DNA of 9,660 bases from Verrucomicrobiales bacterium (lineage in GTDB: Bacteria > Verrucomicrobiota > Verrucomicrobiia > Verrucomicrobiales > DEV007). The stretch covers positions 1 through 9,660 of the forward strand of contig JAKMGR010000154.1 in the NCBI GenBank assembly GCA_022424805.1, read 5' to 3'. The notes under the pieces are model-generated. The model was not told the DNA's origin and did not search any database. It worked only from the letters and a program-made list of their open reading frames with translations. The position numbers and the translations under genes are program-made. Positions 1 to 6,780 of the stretch are shown piece after piece; the first letter of the stretch is position 1, and every line of letters starts with the position of its first letter.

Positions 1-432
1 GTCTACGCGACTCCCAAAGGATGGACTGATGAAGGGCGCTCCATGATGCGGGACGTGAATTTTTCCTTCGGAGAAAGCGGTGAGGGCGAGTGCTACGTGG
101 CTCGCCTTCCCGGTGCCGGCGGAGGCCTCTCAGCCAATGTAAATCGTTGGCGGAAGCAAATGGGAGCTGCCCCGCTCAGCGATGAAGAGGTAATTGCTCT
201 GCCCAAGAAAAAGCTCTTTGGCCAGCCTGCCACATCAATGTCCGTCGACGGAGATTTCACCGGGATGGGTGCTTCCGGCGCGCAGAAAGACTATCGCCTT
301 CTCGGAGTAATCCTCTCCGCCGATACGGGCGCCATCTTCGTTAAAATGACGGGACCTCGTAAGTTAGTCGAAGCCAACGCTGCTCAGTTCGACGAATTTG
401 TTTCTTCTCTCAATGTCTCGACCGGTTCCTGA
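1..432 (+). CDS. Conserved protein of unknown function, 3' part only
   Basis: The frame is open to the left edge, so the gene begins outside the window and the Met at 43 need not be the start. The visible 143 residues carry a TPKGW motif near the left edge, then MRDVNF, a glycine-rich segment followed by NVNRWRKQMG (about residues 49-58), and a C-terminal half with VDGDFTGMG and a hydrophobic GVILSADTGAIFVKMTGP strand that ends in FDEFVSSL. From memory this resembles a family of small, often exported or lipoprotein-like proteins in Verrucomicrobiota and Planctomycetota with a GW..MR... GG..NVNRW pattern; no biochemical role is known to me. It ends in TGA only 19 bp before resB and on the same strand, so co-transcription with the cytochrome c assembly genes is likely. 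Any signal peptide would lie outside the window. Confidence 0.8.
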   Translation, partial: VYATPKGWTDEGRSMMRDVNFSFGESGEGECYVARLPGAGGGLSANVNRWRKQMGAAPLSDEEVIALPKKKLFGQPATSMSVDGDFTGMGASGAQKDYRLLGVILSADTGAIFVKMTGPRKLVEANAAQFDEFVSSLNVSTGS

Positions 433-451
433 TCCGTAGAAAATTTTTCCC

Positions 452-1696
452 ATGGCAAAAAAATCCATCGATTGGTCTCCCGAAAACTGGCCAAGTCTGA
501 TCTACCGGTTATTCACATCGTTCAAAGTTGCCACTATAGTCTTCGTGCTCCTGACGCTGATCACGCTGCTGGGAACGCTTTACCAAGTGGAGCACGGACT
601 GCATGCAGCGAAGGAACAGTACTTCTACTCGTGGATTATCGTCGAGAAAGTCGGAACTATCCCCCTGCTCATCCCCGGTGGAATGCTGCTGATGTGGATC
701 CTGTTTATCAACATGACCCTCGGTGCACTCGTGAAAGTAAGGAAACGCTGGAAGGGCGTTGGGCTGCTTGTATCCCACTCCGGCATGCTGATGCTGCTGG
801 CCGGAGCATTCATTACGCACAAAGCTTCTTCCGACGGATATATGGCTCTCTACCCGGGAATGAAATCAAATCGCGTCGAAAGCTATCGAGACTGGCAGCT
901 CGAAATCATGCCGCTCGATGATGAGGGCACGGCGGAAAAAGCATGGATCCTGCCTTCCGACGAATTGCAGAGTATTCGTTCTGATGAGCAGCGCAAATAC
1001 GAAACAGAGGACCTTCCTTTTGGTATTGTGATCAATGGGTTTTCCCAGAATGCCACCCCAATACCAGTCTCAGCCCCCATGGCAGCAAAGGCGCAGGGAA
1101 AAGAAATTGATGGATTCAAACTATCCCAGCAGCAGGCGTCGAAAAACGCCGAGCAGAACCTGCCGGGATGCTACATCGAGCTGCGACCAGAATCCGGGGA
1201 CCCTATCGAGACAATTCTCTGGGCTGGTTCTTTCCGCTTTGATCCTCGCGAAAAGCCAATGCCCTTTACCTTTGAAGTAGGAGGGCAGAAATATGGGGCG
1301 CTTCTCGCGAAAAGAACCTGGGTCGTTCCCTTTGAAGTTCAACTCGATGAATTCATTTTTGAACGCCATCCTGGAATTTCGACCGCGCGAAATTACGAAA
1401 GTCGCATCACGCGCTTTGAGGAAAGCCAGCCCGAAAAACCGGTTGAGATCAAAATGAATGAGCCAATGCGCTATGCCGGCTACACCTTCTTCCAGGAATC
1501 ATTTGGCCCGCAGGGATCGGAACCTGGCGATGAAATGTTCTCCCAATTCGCCGTGGCTAATAACCCAGCCGATCAGTGGCCGCTCTGGTCCCTTGTCGTA
1601 ACGAGTGCCGGCCTTCTGCTTCACTTCGTCATCATGTTGGTTTCCTACATCGTCCGCTCCTTCTCGTCGAAACCGAAAGCTGCTACTGCGTCATGA
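452..1696 (+). CDS. resB: ResB/Ccs1-like cytochrome c biogenesis protein
   Basis: ResB (CcsB/Ccs1) pairs with CcsA in System II cytochrome c maturation, carrying haem across the inner membrane and attaching it to apocytochromes on the outer face. The 414-residue product has the family layout: three membrane segments near the N-terminus (about 24-44, 70-92, 104-122), a large extracytoplasmic domain (about 125-375) and a final membrane segment (about 378-401). A typical late ResB pattern is visible at 331-350 (KMNEPMRYAGYTFFQES). His109 at the start of the third segment sits where the family has a conserved membrane histidine thought to bind haem; this placement is an inference. The ATG at 452 gives the expected cytoplasmic leader, though no good Shine-Dalgarno precedes it. 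The stop overlaps the ccsA start by 4 bp (ATGA), which implies translational coupling. The thioredoxin-like partners CcdA and ResA are not in the window. Confidence 0.93.
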   Translation: MAKKSIDWSPENWPSLIYRLFTSFKVATIVFVLLTLITLLGTLYQVEHGLHAAKEQYFYSWIIVEKVGTIPLLIPGGMLLMWILFINMTLGALVKVRKRWKGVGLLVSHSGMLMLLAGAFITHKASSDGYMALYPGMKSNRVESYRDWQLEIMPLDDEGTAEKAWILPSDELQSIRSDEQRKYETEDLPFGIVINGFSQNATPIPVSAPMAAKAQGKEIDGFKLSQQQASKNAEQNLPGCYIELRPESGDPIETILWAGSFRFDPREKPMPFTFEVGGQKYGALLAKRTWVVPFEVQLDEFIFERHPGISTARNYESRITRFEESQPEKPVEIKMNEPMRYAGYTFFQESFGPQGSEPGDEMFSQFAVANNPADQWPLWSLVVTSAGLLLHFVIMLVSYIVRSFSSKPKAATAS

Positions 1697-3744
1697 AAAA
1701 AGTCACTCTTTTATTGCTTTCTCTCTTTCTTCCCCTCGTTCTTGCGGAAGCTCGCGAAGCGCCCAAGTCCGGCCTTGAGTCCTATGAAGCCTGGGACCCG
1801 GAAATTGTTCAAGCGTTTGAAAGGATCCTCGTGCAGGACGGTGGACGGGTAAAACCGATCTATACCGTCTCGCGTTTCACCCTGATGCAGTTCAGCGGCA
1901 AGTCGCGTGCGAAATTCGAAACGAAAGACGGGGAAAAACACAACCTCCACTACTCCGAGTGGATGCTGAACGTTCTCTTCCGCGGCGAGATCGCAAAGGA
2001 CATCCCCGTCTTTGTGATCGACAACTCCGAAGCCGTCGTGCAGATCGGCGTTTCTCCCAAGTCAAAGAAGCGGACCGTCTATTCCTACAACGATCTTCTT
2101 CCCGGCCGGGCTCGACTTGCCGAACTCGCGGCGCAATACAATGAGAAGCACCAGAAGTTTATTCAGAGCGAAAAACGCGACCGGCAATACGAACTCGACC
2201 CCATTGAGGGTATGGTTCGAAATCTTGGAGGAAATATCAGCTCATTCGAATTCCTGGTCGGTCAGCTGGGCTTTGCACGTGATGGGAGAATCCTCGTGAA
2301 CGAAAACATTCTTCCTCAGGAACTTCTCGATCTTGCTGCAAAAACCAGCCCTATGAAGATGCTCCGCGAAATGCCGATGCCGGAGATGTCGATAGATCAA
2401 CTGGTCCAGATCATCCAACAGCCACCGAGTCAGGAAGAGGCCGAGAAAACGCTGCAGGATGTTTTCCGTCTCTATTTCTTTTTCGCCAACACTTCGCGTG
2501 GTCTCAACTTTTTTCCGCCGCAGGATCAGAAAATCGAAACCTGGCTCTCCGCCAGCGATATGATGACTAGAGGCCTCGAAAGCAAGGAGGCGCGCCCATG
2601 GTGCGCTGGTCAGCTCGAATCGATCGAGAAGTTGGTCGACGCTGAAAAAGAGGGCGACGAGGCATTCAAAACTGCAATCAACAGCTTCGTTGAGTCACAG
2701 CACGAAATCTCGGACCCTGCCAATGAGGGACTCTACGTCGATCAAGAGATCTCCCTGTATCGCAATATGCCCTTTCACAAGGCACTCTACTACTTCATCG
2801 GCGCGTTTCTTATCCTCGCAATCAGCTGGTTTGCTCCCGGTAGCACCTTTGGAAAAGTTACGCTCGTGATCGCAAGTCTCCTCGCTCTAACGGGATTGGT
2901 TTACGACGTCTATGGAATCTGGCTTCGCTCTATCGTTCGCCAGCGCCCCCCCATTACAAATCTCTACGATACGATCATTTTTATCACTGCGACGGCAGTC
3001 TTCCTCGGATTACTGATCGAGCTTTTCACCCGAATCAGCATCGGGACACTACTAGCCGTGATTGCCGGTGTCGGTGGCATGTTCCTGTCGATCAAATACG
3101 AAGCGAAAGAAGCCGCCGATACAATGGACCCACTCGTCGCGGTGCTGGATACGAACTTCTGGCTCGCAACTCACGTGACGATTATCAACATGGGCTACGC
3201 CGCTGCGCTTCTGGCCGCTATTATTGGGATTATCTATCTCATCGTCCGATTCATCATGACGTTCCAAGGCAAGGAAGACAAAAGTTTCTTCAGGATTCTC
3301 ACCCGCATGAACTACGGCATCATCTGCTTTTGCCTTCTCTTTTCGCTGGTCGGAACTGTCCTTGGAGGAATCTGGGCGAACTACAGCTGGGGGCGCTTCT
3401 GGGGATGGGACCCAAAGGAAAATGGTGCCCTTATGATCTGCCTCTGGACTCTCGTGATTCTTCACGGGCGAATGGCAGGATGGATCCGCGATCTCGGCGT
3501 TCACATGCAGAGCATCATTCTTGCTATTATCACCACCTTCAGCTGGTGGGGTGTGAACAATCTCGGAGTTGGCCTCCACAGTTACGGATTTACTGAAGGA
3601 GTCTGGGGCGCACTTTATACCTCGTGGGCGGTGCTCGGAATTTTCCTCTTCATGGGGGTTGTGATCTGGTTCTCAGACCGCGCCAAGAAGGCGGCAAGAC
3701 GCGAAGCGACGGAAAGCAACATTCCGCCAATCCCGAGTCAGTAG
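1693..3744 (+). CDS. ccsA: CcsA cytochrome c synthase subunit with long periplasmic N-terminal extension
   Basis: CcsA is the haem-handling half of the System II cytochrome c synthase and works with ResB. I chose the ATG at 1693 because it overlaps the resB stop and opens a clean signal peptide or first membrane segment (MKKVTLLLLSLFLPLVLAEA); the frame is open further upstream inside resB, but that part is not expected to be coding. The product is 683 residues. Residues about 25-360 form a soluble extracytoplasmic region that includes VQDGGRVKPIYTVSRF (47-62). Residues about 362-660 form the multi-pass CcsA domain, with RPPITNLYDT (418-427), a haem-binding WWD motif (WANYSWGRFWGWDPKEN, 561-577) and candidate haem-ligand histidines H494, H591 and H629. 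Canonical CcsA proteins of about 300 residues lack the long extension. The gene ends in TAG, with no obvious terminator directly after it. Confidence 0.93.
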   Translation: MKKVTLLLLSLFLPLVLAEAREAPKSGLESYEAWDPEIVQAFERILVQDGGRVKPIYTVSRFTLMQFSGKSRAKFETKDGEKHNLHYSEWMLNVLFRGEIAKDIPVFVIDNSEAVVQIGVSPKSKKRTVYSYNDLLPGRARLAELAAQYNEKHQKFIQSEKRDRQYELDPIEGMVRNLGGNISSFEFLVGQLGFARDGRILVNENILPQELLDLAAKTSPMKMLREMPMPEMSIDQLVQIIQQPPSQEEAEKTLQDVFRLYFFFANTSRGLNFFPPQDQKIETWLSASDMMTRGLESKEARPWCAGQLESIEKLVDAEKEGDEAFKTAINSFVESQHEISDPANEGLYVDQEISLYRNMPFHKALYYFIGAFLILAISWFAPGSTFGKVTLVIASLLALTGLVYDVYGIWLRSIVRQRPPITNLYDTIIFITATAVFLGLLIELFTRISIGTLLAVIAGVGGMFLSIKYEAKEAADTMDPLVAVLDTNFWLATHVTIINMGYAAALLAAIIGIIYLIVRFIMTFQGKEDKSFFRILTRMNYGIICFCLLFSLVGTVLGGIWANYSWGRFWGWDPKENGALMICLWTLVILHGRMAGWIRDLGVHMQSIILAIITTFSWWGVNNLGVGLHSYGFTEGVWGALYTSWAVLGIFLFMGVVIWFSDRAKKAARREATESNIPPIPSQ

Positions 3745-3801
3745 CGGAGTCACCGCAATCTTACCGCTGGCATTTTCACAAAGTCTGCCTACAATCCAGC
3801 C

Positions 3802-3885
3802 ATGGCTATCTTCACTGGAATCGTTGTTGCTGTTCTGTTTCTCCTTGCCGGGGCCGCCGCTTTTAGGTACCTCGTAAAAGGCTGA
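3802..3885 (+). CDS. Possible 27-residue single-pass membrane peptide
   Basis: A short frame from ATG 3802 to TGA 3885 encodes a peptide that begins MAIFTGIVVAVLFLLAG and ends AAAFRYLVKG. It is one continuous hydrophobic helix with a short basic tail, the layout of many small bacterial membrane proteins. It lies 57 bp after ccsA on the same strand. I do not recognise it. No Shine-Dalgarno sequence is visible, but most genes in this window also lack one. A hydrophobic frame of this length can arise by chance, so support rests on the well-formed start, helix and positive C-terminus. It could be a small accessory subunit of a membrane complex or non-coding sequence. Confidence 0.35.
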   Translation: MAIFTGIVVAVLFLLAGAAAFRYLVKG

Positions 3886-3904
3886 ACAGCTCCACGACAG
3901 AACC

Positions 3905-3928
3905 TTTTGTGGGACATTTCTCACAAAA
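3905..3928. repeat. Inverted repeat, small hairpin
   Basis: TTTTGTGGG and CTCACAAAA flank a 6-base ACATTT loop, making a 9-bp stem with one G-T pair. No T-run follows on the plus strand, so it is not a standard intrinsic terminator. It lies 20 bp after the possible small membrane peptide. It may be an operator or an RNA hairpin, but function is unsupported. The rest of 3886-4029 holds nothing else I recognise. Confidence 0.3.
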
Positions 3929-4029
3929 ACTGCTCCTGAATGTAGCCTGTAATCACTCAGAGCTGCTCTATCGGGCTGCCACGATTGGTTTTTGCCCGTA
4001 AGAGCACCCCATCAACCTCCCTGCCCATA

Positions 4030-4257
4030 ATGGCAGACTTCAGAATACGAAATGACGCAGGAGCGACTGTGTTCGCTCTTCTCGCCGGGCTCTCCGCCCT
4101 TTTCCTTAGGGCTTGGCTCTTCAACTGAGGAGCCGATGAAACAGCCGATCCTGCATTAACTCTGATCCCGATTTCAGGAGAAAGTGACGACACGCTCGAG
4201 TCAGACCTCGACGCGCTTAATCTGAAACTTTTCGGGCTCGAAAAAGAAAAAGAAACG
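4030..4257 (+). pseudogene. N-terminal part of the OmpA-like gene, interrupted by an in-frame TGA
   Basis: Read in the same frame as the OmpA-like gene, ATG 4030 encodes a short basic leader (MADFRIRND) and a membrane helix (ATVFALLAGLSALFLRAWLFN). A TGA follows at 4126-4128, codon 33. After it the frame stays open, with an acidic linker (GADETADP) and heptad-rich sequence (LESDLDALNLKLFGLEKEKE) that runs without a break into the coiled coil of the downstream frame. This looks like the true N-terminus of a roughly 299-residue membrane-anchored protein with one nonsense codon. It could be a real loss-of-anchor mutation, a base-call error (for example for TGG or CGA), or readthrough. TGA is the normal stop elsewhere in the window, so code reassignment is not a good explanation. 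I cannot tell the options apart from one sequence. Confidence 0.55.
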
Positions 4258-4929
4258 ATGGCCATCAAGCTTGCTGACCTCGGCAAGATGAAAGCCAAAT
4301 CCGGTGCCCTCAACATGGAGTTGGACGCACTGAAAAAGAAGCTCATTGCTACGAACAAAGAACGAGATGAGTTGAAGCTGAAATTCAAGACCGATGGCGG
4401 AAAGCTGCAGGCAACAATCGCGGCGTTGAAAAAAGCAACCATGCCTCAAGCTAACGCAAACCTTCCCAAGCTCGACCTCCCGATGCTCGTGAACGATGCC
4501 AGCACACTTGATGGACGCTTTCTCTCTGTATTCAAAGGACTGAACCGAGTCAAAGGCGGCCCTGACGAGCGTGAGAAAGTCTATGCAGAACTGACCGAGG
4601 ACGAGAAGAGCAGAGATATCCACCTCGTCCCGTTCGACGTTGGATTATCCGCGGTAGCAGGTAAAGAAGAGCAAGAGCTGAAAACGGCCGTCAACAACAT
4701 GGACAAGAGCTCCCGCTTCCTCGTCGTCGGCTATGCCTCGACTGACGGAGATGCTGCTTCGGACCGCAAAATTTCTTCCGAGCGCGCATCGAATGTGGCA
4801 CAGAAAATTACTGCAGTTCCCGGAGTTCCGCAGGATCAGGTGAAAGTGATTTATTTCGGTCAAGCCAACCAATTCAACGCAAAATATCTCTCTCCCAACC
4901 GGGTCGTTGAGGTCTGGCGCCTCAAGTAA
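4258..4929 (+). CDS. OmpA-family peptidoglycan-binding protein with coiled-coil N-terminus
   Basis: From ATG 4258 the product is 223 residues. Residues about 1-62 are a charged coiled coil rich in Lys, Glu and Leu. A linker follows (about 63-118), then an OmpA-like C-terminal domain (about 121-221). That domain shows the usual strand (IHLVPFDVGLS), the GYASTDGDAASDRKISSERASNV segment, which corresponds to the family's GyaD..Gd...N..LS..RA..V pattern, and the closing NRVVEV with its conserved Arg. Such domains hold diaminopimelate of peptidoglycan in the periplasm, tying a membrane protein to the cell wall. The key Asp and Asn of the classic motif are partly replaced (Ser161, Asp169), so binding may be altered. 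From this start the protein has no signal or anchor, yet coding-like sequence with a membrane helix lies just upstream behind an in-frame TGA, so 4258 may not be the ancestral start. A strong terminator follows. Confidence 0.75.
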   Translation: MAIKLADLGKMKAKSGALNMELDALKKKLIATNKERDELKLKFKTDGGKLQATIAALKKATMPQANANLPKLDLPMLVNDASTLDGRFLSVFKGLNRVKGGPDEREKVYAELTEDEKSRDIHLVPFDVGLSAVAGKEEQELKTAVNNMDKSSRFLVVGYASTDGDAASDRKISSERASNVAQKITAVPGVPQDQVKVIYFGQANQFNAKYLSPNRVVEVWRLK

Positions 4930-4957
4930 TTTCCATTTTCTCTTCACAAAATGTTCG

Positions 4958-4993
4958 CGGCCTGCTCCTCCCGGAGCAGGCCGTTTCGTTTTC
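4958..4993 (+). terminator. Intrinsic terminator after the OmpA-like gene
   Basis: CGGCCTGCTCC and GGAGCAGGCCG form a perfect 11-bp GC-rich stem around a TCCC loop, followed by TTTCGTTTTC. It starts 28 bp after the stop codon of the OmpA-like gene and separates it from pyruvate kinase. It is the clearest terminator in the window. Confidence 0.9.
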
Positions 4994-5112
4994 TGGCAGG
5001 AATCTAGCTATCAATTGTTGTAAAGCATTGTTCTGAAATACCGTGTCGAAAAATTGACGGAAAGCTCTTTTGCCCTTCCCCCTAATGTCGGGCACATTCA
5101 CACCACCGCTTC

Positions 5113-6519
5113 ATGGACCATCGAAAAACGAAAATCATCTCCACACTGGGACCGGCCACCGAAACACCCGAAGTCATTCGTGAACTGATCGAGGCCGGGG
5201 CGAACGTCTTTCGTCTCAACATGAGCCACGCGAAGCACGACTGGACGCGCGAAATCGTCTCGAAGATTCGCGAGCAATCGAAAGCCGCAGACCAACCTCT
5301 CGCAATCCTGATCGATCTCCAGGGGCCATCGATCCGGACAGGCGACGTCGATGGAAAATTGGAACTGCAAAAGGGAGACATCGTCGAATTTCGAAATGCT
5401 GACCTCGAACCCAATTCCAAGGTCTCCGTCACGACCAACTACGACGGCCTTCACGAAGACGTTTCTGTCGGCGACGTCATGCTCGTCGACAACGGTGAGA
5501 TCCATTTTCGCATCCAGCGAATCGACGAAGGTCGGATCACCTGCGAAGTCATTACCGATGGCAACATGGGCTCGCGCCGACATATCAACCTGCCAGGCAT
5601 TCGCGTAAATCTCCCCCCACTCACGAAAAAGGACATGCTCGACGTCGATCTTGCCGCCGAGCTGCAGGTCGATTTCGTGGCGATCAGTTTCGTCCGCGAC
5701 GCTGATCACGTCCGCTATTTGCGCGATCAACTGAGCGATCGGAATGGCTCGGCCCAGATCGTCGCAAAGATCGAGGACCAGGAAGCTGTCCGGAATTTAT
5801 CGGAGATCATTATCGAGTCTGACGCTGTCATGGTAGCGCGAGGCGACCTCGGTATCGAAGTCCACATCGAGGAACTTCCCGTCGTCCAGCGAACCATTCT
5901 TCAGGAATGTGCACGCATCGGGAGAAAGGTGATCGTCGCAACTCACATGCTCGAATCCATGGTCGAAAATCCCGTCCCAACACGCGCCGAAGTGACCGAT
6001 GTCGCGAACGCCGTCTACGAGCAGGCCGATGCCGTCATGCTCAGCGGAGAAACTTCGGTCGGCCAATACCCGGTAAAATGCATCGAAGTTCTCGATCGGA
6101 TCTCCCGCAGAATGGAACGCGAAACTGGCGCCGGGTTTTGTGAAAAAATCGAACTTCGAACGGAAAAACAAAAGACGGTAAAGTCAGCCGTTGTCCTCGC
6201 CGACTCGCTCCCCGACTCGACCATTCTAATCTTTACCGCTCGCGGCACCCTCGCCAACTACGCCGCTCATCAGCGCCCCGAGCACTCGACTATCTTCGCC
6301 TTTTCCCCCGATGAAACTGTCGTCCGCGCACTGCAGTTGAATCGTGGCGTCTACTCTCACCCCATGAAATTTGCCGAACAGCCCGAAGACAGCATCCGAC
6401 AGGCAATCGACTTTCTGAAGGAACGTGGGCAGATCGAATCTGGTGATCCTATTGTGATCCTCAGCGACGTCCTCGGAGGAGCATTCGATACGGAGTCCAT
6501 CTTGCTGCGCCGTGCCTGA
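5113..6519 (+). CDS. pyk: Pyruvate kinase
   Basis: Pyruvate kinase makes pyruvate and ATP from phosphoenolpyruvate and ADP, the last step of glycolysis, in the cytosol. The 468-residue length is typical of bacterial enzymes without an extra C-terminal domain. Visible motifs are TKIISTLGP (6-14), FRLNMSH (33-39) with Arg34, Asn36 and Ser38 for nucleotide and K+ binding, DLQGPSIRTG (68-77), the active-site block IVAKIEDQEAV (216-226) with Lys219 and Glu221, MVARGDLGIE (240-249), ATHMLESM (276-283), PTRAEVTDVANAV (289-301) and MLSGET (309-314). The B domain (about 72-170) and the C-terminal regulatory domain (about 345-468) are complete. Ser74 stands where well-studied enzymes have Glu (K+-dependent) or Lys (K+-independent), and His278 replaces the common Gln; both may be subfamily traits. 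The gene follows a terminator, so it needs its own promoter within 4994-5112, where no convincing -35/-10 pair is seen. Confidence 0.97.
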   Translation: MDHRKTKIISTLGPATETPEVIRELIEAGANVFRLNMSHAKHDWTREIVSKIREQSKAADQPLAILIDLQGPSIRTGDVDGKLELQKGDIVEFRNADLEPNSKVSVTTNYDGLHEDVSVGDVMLVDNGEIHFRIQRIDEGRITCEVITDGNMGSRRHINLPGIRVNLPPLTKKDMLDVDLAAELQVDFVAISFVRDADHVRYLRDQLSDRNGSAQIVAKIEDQEAVRNLSEIIIESDAVMVARGDLGIEVHIEELPVVQRTILQECARIGRKVIVATHMLESMVENPVPTRAEVTDVANAVYEQADAVMLSGETSVGQYPVKCIEVLDRISRRMERETGAGFCEKIELRTEKQKTVKSAVVLADSLPDSTILIFTARGTLANYAAHQRPEHSTIFAFSPDETVVRALQLNRGVYSHPMKFAEQPEDSIRQAIDFLKERGQIESGDPIVILSDVLGGAFDTESILLRRA

Positions 6520-6522
6520 TTC

Positions 6523-6726
6523 ATGAATCTCTCCCACTTCCAAACGATGGATCCCAATCTGCTGCCGGGACTCATCAACACGGCCTTGCGCAACGACTTC
6601 GAGAGTCTGGAAGATCTCGCAAAAACGCATGGCCTCGATTGGGAAGCCCTAATCGGTCGAATTAACGAAATCGGCTACGATTACTGGGCCGACATCAATC
6701 AAATCAGACCCAAGAGAGTTCAGTGA
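6523..6726 (+). CDS. Small DUF4250-like protein
   Basis: This 67-residue cytosolic protein begins only 3 bp after the pyruvate kinase stop, so it is almost certainly on the same transcript and probably translated by reinitiation. The sequence fits my memory of the DUF4250 family: MNL start, DPNLLPGLINTALRNDFESL (a DP..LLS..N..LRD...SL pattern) near residues 10-29, a short helix-turn-helix-like middle (LDWEALIGRIN), and the IGYDYWADINQ ending that matches the family's IGYeYd...NqF. The function of that family is unknown. The small helical layout would suit a binding or regulatory role, but this is a guess. Length and both family ends are intact, so the gene looks complete. Confidence 0.78.
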   Translation: MNLSHFQTMDPNLLPGLINTALRNDFESLEDLAKTHGLDWEALIGRINEIGYDYWADINQIRPKRVQ

Positions 6727-6780
6727 GAGACTCAACAGGGTTAGGTCTCGCACCCAGCAGGGCCACCCAACAGAGTTATG
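6727..6780. other. Convergent intergenic spacer
   Basis: This 54-bp spacer separates two genes that face each other. It holds GAGAC and GTCTC as a weak 5-bp inverted repeat (6727-6731, 6745-6749) and three similar 10-mers: CAACAGGGTT, CAGCAGGGCC and CAACAGAGTT. There is no T-run, so no standard terminator serves either gene here. Confidence 0.4.

Noticed and set aside
456..462. A7 run just after the resB start as a slippage site
   Set aside because: Two Lys codons explain it and the frame is intact; no evidence of recoding.
3052..3579. 175-residue minus-strand frame opposite ccsA
   Set aside because: Charged, low-complexity antisense of membrane helices in a clear ccsA gene.
4126..4128. Selenocysteine at the in-frame TGA
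   Set aside because: The site joins a membrane helix to a linker, has no redox motif, and I see no convincing hairpin of the needed form directly after it.
4136..4159. ATG 4136 with GAGGAG just before it, as a start for the OmpA-like gene
   Set aside because: It is in another frame and stops after seven codons (MKQPILH).
3957..4442. 161-residue minus-strand frame opposite the OmpA-like gene
   Set aside because: The Ser- and Phe-rich translation is what the antisense of a Lys/Glu-rich coiled coil gives; no recognisable fold or start signal.
5054..5088. Promoter for pyk from TTGACG (5054) and TAATGT (5083)
   Set aside because: The spacing of 23 bp is too long for a standard promoter, and no better -10 lies at 17 bp.
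5098..5730. 210-residue minus-strand frame opposite pyruvate kinase
   Set aside because: It lies wholly against a well-supported gene and is the mirror of its codon pattern; it shows no domain of its own.
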